Source: DOZZ01 sp963792655
GTDB lineage: Bacteria; Acidobacteriota; Terriglobia; Bryobacterales; Bryobacteraceae
Length of the DNA stretch: 64,000 nt
Reading direction: 5' to 3'
NCBI GenBank assembly: GCA_963792655.1
Contig: CAWBWU010000005.1
Span: 310,001 to 374,000, forward strand
Shown: positions 52,358 through 60,659 of the stretch, in pieces
How the letters are laid out: the number at the start of each line of letters is the position of its first letter
Position numbering within the stretch: position 1 is the stretch's first letter
The notes under the pieces: generated by a model
The model's database searches: none
Told to the model about the DNA's origin: nothing
The model's input: the letters and a program-made list of their open reading frames with translations, nothing else
Program-made: the position numbers and the translations under genes

Positions 52358-53023
52358 TTATTCCCGCAAATCGGTCGCGGGTTCCTCAACGACGGCAGCG
52401 GGCCGCCGCTTCGATTCCAGCAGGACCCGGATCTCTTCAGGATCGAAACGAAATTCTTTGGGCGACGCAAGCTCACGAACCGAATGCGCCGGACGCGCCA
52501 CGCCGGCATGACCGTGCTCCCGAGTGGCGGCGAACATGTGAAACATCTCGTGCGAAAGTACACGGCCCAATGCACGGCCGAGGAGAGCCGATTGCTCCTG
52601 CTGCCTTTGCGCGTTCAAGGCTTGAGAAATAAAGCGCCGGACCTCGCCGCAGCGCACTTCGGTAAAGGGCAGCACCTGCCCATCGGAAATGGCAGTTTTC
52701 GCGAGGGCTTCTCCGTTCAGCACGGGGCGCAACTCAGGCGTACCTTCGCAGTCGCCCGTGAAGTGCACAACGACTAAGTCAGAGTACTCTCGCAGTTCGG
52801 TATCTGGGGTCTGGAGGATCCAGACGAACTCATAGCCGGCAGGGCGCAAAATAGTGCCAACCTCGGCCTTCATGTGTTCAAGTGCGGCTTCGTGGATAGG
52901 GTGGTCGAACTGAAGAAACACCGCGACCTGACCCGCGGACGGCGCGTCCTGTGGTGCACAAACGGCTGGCGTTATCACCGCCAGCCCCGAGATGAGGGCA
53001 AAGATAACCGGAACGTGGGTCAT
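52358..53023 (-). CDS. Exported zincin-like protein of unknown function
   Basis: 221 residues from ATG 53023 (a TTG at 53029 is an alternative), with a signal peptide (VPVIFALISGLAVITPAVCA). The middle has a helix LGRALGRVLSHEMFHMFAATREHGHAGVARPAHS, which contains HExxH followed by a His nine residues later, the pattern of a metzincin or related zinc site. The N-terminal half (AAVFLQFDHPIHEAALEHM, EFVWILQ) is beta/alpha. Members of this type are common as uncharacterised proteins in Acidobacteria. No adjacent partner shares its unit. Proteolytic activity is not shown. Confidence 0.78.
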   Translation of the reverse strand: MTHVPVIFALISGLAVITPAVCAPQDAPSAGQVAVFLQFDHPIHEAALEHMKAEVGTILRPAGYEFVWILQTPDTELREYSDLVVVHFTGDCEGTPELRPVLNGEALAKTAISDGQVLPFTEVRCGEVRRFISQALNAQRQQEQSALLGRALGRVLSHEMFHMFAATREHGHAGVARPAHSVRELASPKEFRFDPEEIRVLLESKRRPAAVVEEPATDLRE

Positions 53024-53070
53024 CACCAACTCGCTTCTCTGACAAGGAGAATCGATCAGCTTCGATGACT

Positions 53071-53099
53071 ACACTATTCCTGTTTTACAGTTTTGCCAA
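53071..53099 (-). promoter_or_regulatory. Possible promoter of the zincin-like gene
   Basis: TTGGCA (53094-53099), 17-base spacer, TAGTGT (53071-53076) on the minus strand, about 48 bases before the ATG. The -35 is good, the -10 is weak (three of six). Confidence 0.35.
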
Positions 53100-53199
53100 G
53101 GGGACGGGCGCAGAAAAGGTATGGAAGGAGTCGGAATGTTTGGTCGAGGGTATGGGCCGATCATTGATCGGCCCGCGCGCCGAAGCTATCGCAAATCGG

Positions 53200-54286
53200 C
53201 TATTGCGATGAGCCGCCTAACCAGTAGCCCGGTCTGGTGCGTACATTCAAACCCGGCTCATCGACTGTCACGCGAATCTCATGCCAGCCGCCTTCGTCGC
53301 GATTGTTCGGGCGGTAGCTCACCATGTATTGGCTGTGCAGTTCCTGGCTGATCGTTTCGATTGCGGCTTCCAGACCGCGCTGTTTCACGAAACTGAACTG
53401 CGTACCGCCGGTCGCTTTCGCGAAACGCCTCCGGAGGACTGTCGATGAACGCGCCCTTCACACCTTTAAAGACCTGCACCATCAGCGGTACGAACTCCGC
53501 GCGACTGCCCAGGCCTGTGATGTTCGCGCGTGAGGTCGGCGTCTCCGGGTACCCGCCAATCGGTCCGTACGCTGCCGGCGGCAACGGATCGGGACGCGGC
53601 GGCTGCGGCTTGGCAGTCAGATTGGTCACCACGCGCGAGATGTCTACGGTGTAGATCGAAACATTCGCCAACTGTGCGTCGATCAATGCCTCGCGCAAGC
53701 GGCCTTCGCTCGCTACGTCCTGCTTTTCACTGATCAGCAGGATCACGCGGCGACGCTTCGGATCGCGATTGCGCAAGAGAAAGACTCCGCGATCGACCGC
53801 ATCGATCATGCGGCTGGAGCTGCTGCCGGCATGGATCTTCGCGATGGCGTCTTTAATCTTTGTCGTGTCGTTCGTGAAAGTCTGCAGCTCGCGGATGCGG
53901 CTATCGAACGCGATGACCGACGCTTCGCCTTCTTCGCCAATCACCATCGGCTCAATCAGCGAGCCGACTTTCTGAATTTGCCCCAGCACAGCTTCCACGC
54001 GATCGCTGGCCTGAATCGCAATCACCAGTGAAATCGGCTGGAAGGCCACGTCGACGTGGACATCCTGCGGCTTGTTGTTGTCGAAAAGATGGAAACGCGC
54101 CGGCTCCAGGCCGTTGACGATCAAGCCGTCGCGGGTCTGCACGGTCACCGGCGCGATCACCTGTTCCGTGCGGCTGACCGCGATCGGTTTGTCGCCAGTC
54201 TCCACCGGAAGCGGCGGAGTGGTTTGTGCCGAAAGCGAGGCGGCTAAAACTCCCAGAATGATGGTTCGCATATAGTCCAGACGCAT
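53200..54286 (-). CDS. VWFA-related acidobacterial domain protein (TIGR03436), frameshifted
   Basis: Start at ATG 54286 or 54271; both give a signal peptide (MRTIILGVLAASLSAQ). The body has the VWA-like VDVAFQPISLVIAIQASDRVEAVL, ASVIAFDSRIRELQTF and VILLISEKQDVASEG typical of this acidobacterial family. A Pro-rich loop (PPRPDPLPPAAYGP) follows. Near 53419-53423 one extra base breaks the frame; the other frame continues without a gap as AKATGGTQFSFVKQRG and LHSQYMVSYRPNN to GYWLGG and the stop at 53200. Joined length about 361 residues. Function unknown; it is exported and ends ten bases behind the end of moaC. Confidence 0.87.
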
Positions 54287-54296
54287 GCGGATCGGT

Positions 54297-54770
54297 TCAC
54301 GATCCACTCTCGCGGCGGTAGTCTCCACTTTTGCCTCCCGTCTTCTCCAGCAAGTAAAGGTCCTGTATTTCAATTCCCTTGTCGAGCGCCTTGGTCATGT
54401 CGTAGATAGTCAGGGCCGCCACACTCGCGGCCGTCAGTGCTTCCATTTCGACACCGGTGGGCGCAGTCGTCACAGCCGACGTCGTGATCCGAATCCCACC
54501 GGCCTCGGTTTCCAGATGCACGTCCACCTTCGAAAGCATCAACGGATGGCAGAGCGGTATCAACTCCGACGTTCTTTTGGCCGCCATAATTCCCGCGATT
54601 CGCGCGACCTCCAGCGGATTGCCCTTAGGATTCGATGGCAGCGCTTCGAGCACAGCGGCCGACAGCTTCACGAACGCGTGAGCCTTCGCCATGCGCCGTG
54701 TTTCGGCTTTACCCGAAACATCCACCATGCGCGCATCCCCTGCGGCATCGAAATGCGAAAGCTTGCTCAT
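54297..54770 (-). CDS. moaC: Cyclic pyranopterin monophosphate synthase MoaC
   Basis: 157 residues with the MoaC signatures HFDAAGDARMVDVSGK, IAGIMAAKRTSELIPLCHPL, VEMEALTAASVAALTIYDMTKALDKG and LLEKTGGKSGDY. It converts the MoaA product to cyclic pyranopterin monophosphate in molybdenum cofactor synthesis. The catalytic Lys/Asp region DMTKALDK is intact. It is seven bases downstream of moeA in one unit; moaA and other moa genes are not in the window. Confidence 0.97.
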   Translation of the reverse strand: MSKLSHFDAAGDARMVDVSGKAETRRMAKAHAFVKLSAAVLEALPSNPKGNPLEVARIAGIMAAKRTSELIPLCHPLMLSKVDVHLETEAGGIRITTSAVTTAPTGVEMEALTAASVAALTIYDMTKALDKGIEIQDLYLLEKTGGKSGDYRRESGS

Positions 54771-54777
54771 GAGTGGG

Positions 54778-55959
54778 TTATAGCAGGATCACGGGCATCG
54801 CATCGCCCGCGGCCCAGGCTTCGCGTTCCACATCGACCACCATCCAGGCGTTCGCACGGGCAAGTGCCGGGATGTCGCCCGAGCCGTGGGACTGCACCGG
54901 AGTCAGCTTGCCTTGCGCGTCAACCGTGGCGGGCAGGAAGCGCGTGAGGCCGGGCTTGTGACGGTACGGCGAGGCCAGAACAGCGGAAGTGAGCGGCGCG
55001 TCTGGTACTTCGACGCCACTCAACAGCTCTAACGCCAGCCTGGCGAATATTTCGAAAGTAACCATGGTCGAGCCGGGATTGCCCGGCAATCCGAAAAAGA
55101 ATGTGCCGCGTGCTTTACCGAAGACTAGTGGCGCGCCGGGCTGGATGGCGACTCGGTCAAAGAAGAATTCGGCTCCCGCCTTCTTCAGCGCCTCCTCCAC
55201 GACGTCGTACTTGCCGGCTGAGACGCCGCCCGAAAGCAGCAAGAGCCCCGATGAGAGTCCCCGATCGACCAGCGCATACGTGGCGTCCAGTTCGTCGCGC
55301 GCAACACCGAGTACTTGCGCTTCCCCGCCCGCGCGCTGCACCTGCGCCGCAACCGAGTACGCGTTTGAATTGCGAATCTGATGCGGGAGGGGCGTTTCGT
55401 CAACAGCGCAAAGCTCATCGCCCGTAGCAACAATCGCCACGTTTACTTTGGCGTACACGTTCACGATCGCGCGGCCTGTTGCGGCCAGCAAGTTGATTTG
55501 CGGAAAATTGAGCCGCGTTCCTTTGCGCAGTACCGTGCCGCCGCGCTGCGCTTCTTCCGCCTGGCGGCTCAGGTACTGTCCCGACTTTGACTCGGGAACC
55601 GCAACGTTGTCGCCGTCCCGGGTGCAATGTTCGACCATCACGACGGCATCCGCTCCGGCGGGCAACGGGGCGCCGGTCATGATCTCAACCGCCTCGCCTG
55701 GTTCTACTTCTCTGTTGAAAGCGTCGCCGGCTTTGACTTCGCCAATCAGGCGCAACGTTTGCGCCGCGCCTGCTCTGACCGCAAACCCATCGCGGACCGA
55801 GCGCGTCACTGCGGGGAAGTCGCGGTCGGCCGCAACGTCCTCGGCGAGCACACGCCCAAAGGCGGCTTCGAGAGCAATGCTCTCCGTCTCGGGCGGCCGT
55901 AATTGTGCTCTGATTTCGCGCAGAACGCAGGCGCGCGCCTCGTCATAGCTCAGCGTCAT
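54778..55959 (-). CDS. moeA: Molybdopterin molybdotransferase MoeA
   Basis: 393 residues. The four-domain MoeA pattern is visible: LSYDEARACVL start, LAEDVAADRDFPAVTRSVRDGFAVRA, IMTGAPLPAGADAVVMVE, the MPT-binding core VAIVATGDELCAV and LLLSGGVSAGKYDVVEEAL, then FGLPGNPGSTMVTFEIF. MoeA inserts molybdenum into molybdopterin-AMP. It starts 35 bases from the divergent amidase gene, so both promoters must overlap in this short gap. Confidence 0.96.
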   Translation of the reverse strand: MTLSYDEARACVLREIRAQLRPPETESIALEAAFGRVLAEDVAADRDFPAVTRSVRDGFAVRAGAAQTLRLIGEVKAGDAFNREVEPGEAVEIMTGAPLPAGADAVVMVEHCTRDGDNVAVPESKSGQYLSRQAEEAQRGGTVLRKGTRLNFPQINLLAATGRAIVNVYAKVNVAIVATGDELCAVDETPLPHQIRNSNAYSVAAQVQRAGGEAQVLGVARDELDATYALVDRGLSSGLLLLSGGVSAGKYDVVEEALKKAGAEFFFDRVAIQPGAPLVFGKARGTFFFGLPGNPGSTMVTFEIFARLALELLSGVEVPDAPLTSAVLASPYRHKPGLTRFLPATVDAQGKLTPVQSHGSGDIPALARANAWMVVDVEREAWAAGDAMPVILL

Positions 55960-55994
55960 AGGTCACCATGGGCACGCTGGTATTCTAGCGGACG

Positions 55995-57374
55995 ATGCCG
56001 GTCCACTCGTCGCTTTGTCTGATGGCCCAGATGGTGCGCGATCGCGAAATTTCACCCGTCGAACTAGTGGATGAACACCTGAAACAGATCGCGGTGCACA
56101 ACCCGAAACTGAACGCTTTTGTCACGGTTCTCGAAGAGGCGGCTCGCGCCAGCGCACGGCAAGCCGAGCTCTCCGTCATGCGCGGCGAGCCGCTCGGCCT
56201 GCTGCATGGCGTTCCGGTCACGGTGAAGGACAGCATGGATATGGCGGGCTACCCGACATACTGCGGCAGCAACTTCCGGTTGGACCATCGCGCGCAGCAG
56301 GATTCCACTGTGGCGCGACGCTTTCGTGAGCACGGGGCCGTCATCCTCGGCAAAACAAATTGCCCGGAGTTTCTGGCGAATTACGAAACCGACAATCACA
56401 TCACGGGTCGCACCAACAACCCGTGGGATCTGGACCGCACCGCAGGCGGTTCGAGTGGTGGAGAGTCAGCCGCGATCAGTTCGTACTGCTCCGCAGGTGG
56501 GATTGGCAGCGATGGCGGTGGATCGATCCGCATCCCGGCGGCATTTTGCGGCATCGCCGGTCTGAAACCGACGCCGGGTCGCGTTCCCGCAGCAGGGCAC
56601 TTCCCTGAGATTTCGCACCCCGGCGGGTTGCTGGGCGTTGTGGGACCCATGGCCCGCACCGCCCAGGACGTGCGTCTGCTTTTCGCGGCGCTGGCCGGGC
56701 ATGATGATCAGGACCCGTTCTCTGCTCCCGTGCCGCTCTCGACGCCGCGCGTGAGCAACACGCGGATCGGCGTCTGGCCACAGTTCTACAACGTGCCCGT
56801 CGATCCGGAAATCACGGCGGTAGTGCACCGGGCAGCAGCGGTGTTGAATGAACTGGCCTTTCACGCGGAGCCGTTCGAACCGCAAGGCATCGAGAACGCG
56901 ACGGAACTCTGGTGGTTCTTCTTTACGCGCATCTGGGCGCCCTACACGCGCGAGCGCATTGCCAACCCCGATATTGAGTCGCACTGGACGGGGCTTGAGT
57001 TATTCAACATGGTCAAGGACGAGCCGGAGCCGAGTGCGATCGATATCCTGAACAACCTTGCCGAACGTGACCGATTGCGGGCACATCTATTCAGGCAGAT
57101 GGAGAAGTACCCGGTCCTGTTGATGCCCGCCTGCGGCACCGTTGCCTGGCCGCACCGGCAGCGCCCCGTCCCGTTACTGGAGGCAATGTCGGTCGTAACG
57201 CCATGGAATCTTTTAGGTATGCCGGGCATGGTCATTCCGTTCGGCATGCACTCCAGCGGAGTGCCCATCGGGATTCAGTTAGTGGGTAAGCCGTACAGCG
57301 AAGAGTTACTCATGGAGATAGCTGTGCAATTGGAGTCGGCGCGGGGAGTCTTCGAGGGGCCGGCAGGATACTAA
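55995..57374 (+). CDS. Amidase-signature family hydrolase
   Basis: 459 residues. The Ser-cisSer-Lys triad is present: Lys78 in VPVTVKDSMDM, Ser153 in the GGSSGGES motif and Ser177 in GSDGGGSIRIPA. FCGIAGLKPTPGRVP completes the signature. Family members hydrolyse amides (indole-3-acetamide, nicotinamide, peptide amides) or serve as GatA; GatA is excluded because gatB/C are absent and the C-terminal part is amidase-like. The substrate cannot be told. ATG 56022 is an alternative start. Confidence 0.92.
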   Translation: MPVHSSLCLMAQMVRDREISPVELVDEHLKQIAVHNPKLNAFVTVLEEAARASARQAELSVMRGEPLGLLHGVPVTVKDSMDMAGYPTYCGSNFRLDHRAQQDSTVARRFREHGAVILGKTNCPEFLANYETDNHITGRTNNPWDLDRTAGGSSGGESAAISSYCSAGGIGSDGGGSIRIPAAFCGIAGLKPTPGRVPAAGHFPEISHPGGLLGVVGPMARTAQDVRLLFAALAGHDDQDPFSAPVPLSTPRVSNTRIGVWPQFYNVPVDPEITAVVHRAAAVLNELAFHAEPFEPQGIENATELWWFFFTRIWAPYTRERIANPDIESHWTGLELFNMVKDEPEPSAIDILNNLAERDRLRAHLFRQMEKYPVLLMPACGTVAWPHRQRPVPLLEAMSVVTPWNLLGMPGMVIPFGMHSSGVPIGIQLVGKPYSEELLMEIAVQLESARGVFEGPAGY

Positions 57375-57410
57375 AGCGGGTACAGTTCGTGTTAGTCACG
57401 CGGCCGCGAA

Positions 57411-57431
57411 GGCTGGCCTCTTACGCCAGCC
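57411..57431. terminator. Weak hairpin at a convergent junction
   Basis: GGCTGGC (57411-57417) and GCCAGCC (57425-57431) with a seven-base loop; the right arm lies inside the last codons of the cation-efflux/cupin gene. Lies between the ends of the amidase and that gene; no T-run. Confidence 0.35.
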
Positions 57432-58659
57432 ACTTATAGAAATAGAACAGCAGCGGTACTTTCCCCGTGTTCTCTACACTGTGCAGCTTATTGCCTGCAC
57501 AATACATCATCGACCCCGGCCCGACCTGCGTCGTCTTCCCGTCGCACATGATCTCGCCGGTGCCTTCCGTCACCACCATAAACTCCTCTTCGGGATGCTG
57601 GTGTGGCGGATGCGGGCTCATACCCGGATTCAGCAACAAGCTGCCGGCCGTCATCGAGCTGAGCAAGTCGGTGCGCCCTTCGAAGTAAAAGCGGAGCACG
57701 CCGGATGCGTCGGGCACCACCTTCGTCTCATCGATCGAGAGCGTCACATTAGGCAGATAACTGGATTCCATGGAAGGAGCATAACTCACCGGACCGTGAC
57801 CCGGCGACGGCTCCACATGTACCAACGTGTCGTATACCCAGGGCAGCTTCTGGCGCAGGCGCACGCGCACGCCGCGCGCAATTTCGTGCGACTCTCGCAC
57901 CGTGATTTCCGAGTCCACCTCGATGTGAATGTCCACGTGGTATTGCAAGCCAGTCTTGCGCGCGTAGAGCTTCTCGACACCGCGTATTCCAGGGACCGCG
58001 AGCGCCTCGTTGCGGATCTGTTCGAGCAGCGCGGGCTCGGGCATGGTGTCCATCAACTGGGTGCCGGTGTCACGCACCACCCGGAATCCGGTAACCGACA
58101 TAATCACGCCGATCACGCCCGCGCCGTAATGATCTGCATTCAAGAAGCGAACGGGATCGAGCAGTGACAGGCCAACAGCGGCGATCGCCACCAGCGCCGA
58201 CAGCATATCGATCGCATCGTTCCAGGCGTCCGCGATCAGCGCGGAACTGCCGCTGCGCCGCCCTTCTTTGAGCTTGAGGCTGACCATTACGGCTTTGACC
58301 GCAATGGAAATCAGCAGAGGGAAAATCGCGTACCCGGCGGGAGTGTGCCGCAGATCGCCAACACCCAACACAGCATGCCACGCGATGGCGACGCCGCCGG
58401 CAAACAACAGCAAACCGAGCAGAAACCCGCTGAGCGTCTCGGCGCGGCCATGCCCATAGGGATGATTGACGTCGGCCGGTTTCGCCGCCACCGTCAAGCC
58501 AACAAAGACAAGGCCGCTCGCCAACACATCGCCCGCGGACTCAAAGCCGTCGGCCAGTACGGCGGTGGAACCCGCAATCCAGCCAACGACGATTTTGAGC
58601 GCCGCAAGCGCGGCACTCACGACCATCCCAAGTAATGAAACGCGGCGGCTGGCTTCCAT
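57421..58659 (-). CDS. Cation diffusion facilitator continuous with a C-terminal cupin domain
   Basis: 412 residues in one frame. Residues 1-200 hold six helices of a CDF transporter with HPYGHGRAETLSG; the metal-site motifs are ADGFESAGD (Glu in place of the usual His) and ADAWNDAID (Asn in place of His). The cytoplasmic dimerisation domain runs to about 292 (VDIHIEVDSEITVRESHEIARGV; LVHVEPSPG). From Met302 (ESSYLPNVTLS) a complete small cupin follows, with PHPPHQHPEEEFMVVTEGTGEI and GSMMYCAGNKLHSV. Either a true fusion or a separate cupin gene whose upstream stop was lost by a single-base error; a TGA is present in another frame at the junction. Probable heavy-metal or Mn/Fe efflux. Confidence 0.85.
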   Translation of the reverse strand: MEASRRVSLLGMVVSAALAALKIVVGWIAGSTAVLADGFESAGDVLASGLVFVGLTVAAKPADVNHPYGHGRAETLSGFLLGLLLFAGGVAIAWHAVLGVGDLRHTPAGYAIFPLLISIAVKAVMVSLKLKEGRRSGSSALIADAWNDAIDMLSALVAIAAVGLSLLDPVRFLNADHYGAGVIGVIMSVTGFRVVRDTGTQLMDTMPEPALLEQIRNEALAVPGIRGVEKLYARKTGLQYHVDIHIEVDSEITVRESHEIARGVRVRLRQKLPWVYDTLVHVEPSPGHGPVSYAPSMESSYLPNVTLSIDETKVVPDASGVLRFYFEGRTDLLSSMTAGSLLLNPGMSPHPPHQHPEEEFMVVTEGTGEIMCDGKTTQVGPGSMMYCAGNKLHSVENTGKVPLLFYFYKWLA

Positions 58660-58763
58660 CTCCTTTAGTTTATCGGCGTTCGGCTTTTGATAAACTAATG
58701 CGTTGAATCGGTTTCGATTGCAACCGGTGCTGACGGCACTGGACCTTCCTGAGGTTTCTCATC

Positions 58764-59507
58764 ATGTCTGGCCACTCTAAATGGGCGACGATCAAACACA
58801 AAAAAGCCGCCACTGACGCAAAACGCGGAAAGACTTTCACGCGCATCATCAAGGAAATTCAGATTGCCGCGCGCGGGGGTGGCGGCGACGTGGACGCTAA
58901 TCCGCGCCTGCGCACTGCCGTGGCTGCGGCGAAGGCCGTGAGTATGCCGGCGGACAACATCAAGAAAGCGATCATGCGCGGCACCGGCGAGCTGGAAGGC
59001 GGCCTCATCGACGAAGTGATGTTCGAAGGCTACGGTCCCGGCGGCGCGGCCGTGCTGGTCAACGTTGCGACCGATAACCGCAACCGCACCGTCAGCGACA
59101 TCCGGCATATGTTCGGCAAGAACGGCGGCAACCTTGGCGAGCAAGGCAGTGTTGCGTGGATGTTTGAGCGCAAGAGCCAGATCATGATTGCCGAAGAAAA
59201 CGCGACCGAAGAGCAATTGATGAATCTGGTGATCGACGCCGGCGCGGACGATATTCGTAACGAAGGCGGCTGGGAAATTCTTTCCCCCGTCGAAGCTCAC
59301 GAAGCCGTGCTGGCCGCTTTGGCGACAGCGAAGATTCCGACTGAGTCTGCTGAGATCGCAATGATCCCCAAGAATCTGGTTCAGGTGGAAGGCAAGAATG
59401 CCACAGCCATGATTCGCCTGACGGATGCGCTTGAAGAGCACGATGACGTGCAAAGCGTCTATTCCAACTTCGATATCGACGAGAGCGAACTCGGAGCCTC
59501 GGCGTAA
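58764..59507 (+). CDS. YebC/PmpR family regulatory protein
   Basis: 247 residues with GAGG in front of the ATG. The start SGHSKWATIKHKKAATDAKRGKTFTRIIKEI, ARGGGGDVDANPRLR and PADNIKKAIMRGTGELEG are YebC hallmarks. YebC proteins bind DNA in some bacteria and act in translation of proline-rich stretches in others. The ruvC gene follows 13 bases later, the usual order yebC-ruvC in bacteria. Confidence 0.96.
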   Translation: MSGHSKWATIKHKKAATDAKRGKTFTRIIKEIQIAARGGGGDVDANPRLRTAVAAAKAVSMPADNIKKAIMRGTGELEGGLIDEVMFEGYGPGGAAVLVNVATDNRNRTVSDIRHMFGKNGGNLGEQGSVAWMFERKSQIMIAEENATEEQLMNLVIDAGADDIRNEGGWEILSPVEAHEAVLAALATAKIPTESAEIAMIPKNLVQVEGKNATAMIRLTDALEEHDDVQSVYSNFDIDESELGASA

Positions 59508-59520
59508 ACGCGCCGGCAGC

Positions 59521-60018
59521 ATGCGCATCCTGGGTATCGACTGCGGTACCGAACGCACCGGCTACGGTGTGATCGATAGCGATGGACGCGCGCACACCAT
59601 GGTGGATGCCGGAGTGATTCGCACCAGTCCACGCGAGCCGCTCGAAGCGCGGCTGCTGACGATTTCCACGAAGCTGCGCGAATGCTGCCAGGAGCATCGT
59701 CCAGAAACGGTCGCGGTGGAGGAAGTCTTCTTTGCCGTGAATGCCCGGACTGCCATCAAGCTGGCGCATGTGCGCGGAGTGGCGCTGCTGGCCGTTGCGG
59801 AATCGAAGCTGGTGCTGGCCGAATACTCGCCGCTTGAGGTGAAGATGAGCGTTGTCGGTTATGGCCGCGCAGAAAAACATCAGGTGCAGCAGATGGTCGC
59901 TTCCCTGCTTCGTTTAACCGCCATCATCGAATCCGAAGATGCGTCGGACGCGCTGGCGATCGCGATCTGCCACGCGAACCACGCGTCGACCCAGGCGCGG
60001 ATCGGAGCGCGGGCATGA
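59521..60018 (+). CDS. ruvC: Holliday junction resolvase RuvC
   Basis: 165 residues from ATG 59521. The four acidic residues of the active site are present: Asp7 (LGIDCGTERTGYGV), Glu67/68 (VAVEEVFF), Asp140 and Asp143 (ESEDASDALAIAICH). RuvC nicks Holliday junctions. ruvA and ruvB are not next to it. Its stop overlaps the next start (ATGA). Confidence 0.96.
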   Translation: MRILGIDCGTERTGYGVIDSDGRAHTMVDAGVIRTSPREPLEARLLTISTKLRECCQEHRPETVAVEEVFFAVNARTAIKLAHVRGVALLAVAESKLVLAEYSPLEVKMSVVGYGRAEKHQVQQMVASLLRLTAIIESEDASDALAIAICHANHASTQARIGARA

Positions 60019-60659
60019 AGGCCCCTGCGCTTCTCGCGCTGCTCTGCTTGGCACAACTGCTGCCTGCGCTGGAACGCGTTACCTTCATCAAGATTTTTCC
60101 GAAGAGCGTTCCCGAGTACGTGCAAGTGACGGTCGACTCAACTGGTGCGGCAGATTACCGTGAAGCTGCCGACGATGACCGCCCTTTGCGCTTCACACTG
60201 CCCAAAGCAGACATCGATGAAGTCTTCGCCAAGGCAGCCAAGCTGAATCATTTCCAGGACAAGCTCGAGTCGCCCGCGAGAGTCGCGAACATGGGCATGA
60301 AGACGCTGCGTTACGAGAGCGGCGCCGATAAGCACGAGACCTCTTTCAACTACAGCGACAACACCGATGCTCGCGATTTGACCGACTGGTTTGAGCGGGC
60401 GTCGGAAACCGCGCGTGCGCGATCGCTGCTCGAGAGCGCGACGAAGTACGACAAACTGGGAGTCAACCAGGCGCTGCTCTATGTGCAGGCGTGCTGGGAA
60501 AAGAAGCGCCTGATTGCGGGCGCTCAGCTACTTCCGCTGCTTGATCGCATCGCGAAGAACGAGACACTCGTGAACATGGCGCGCACCCGCGCTGCCATGC
60601 TGGCCACGCAATTGCGTGCGGAAGAAACTGCTCAGGGAGAAGTGAAACCGGCCCCATGA
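60015..60659 (+). CDS. Exported protein of unknown function
   Basis: 214 residues with a signal peptide (PALLALLCLAQLLPALE). The first half is beta-rich (RVTFIKIFPKSVPEYVQVTVDSTGAADYRE), with a motif LRFTLPKADIDEVFAKAAKLNHF, the second half is helical with LVNMARTRAAMLATQLRAEE. No known domain is recognised. It overlaps ruvC and the next gene by four bases at each end, so it is co-translated with both; a link to junction processing is not implied. Confidence 0.78.
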   Translation: MKAPALLALLCLAQLLPALERVTFIKIFPKSVPEYVQVTVDSTGAADYREAADDDRPLRFTLPKADIDEVFAKAAKLNHFQDKLESPARVANMGMKTLRYESGADKHETSFNYSDNTDARDLTDWFERASETARARSLLESATKYDKLGVNQALLYVQACWEKKRLIAGAQLLPLLDRIAKNETLVNMARTRAAMLATQLRAEETAQGEVKPAP

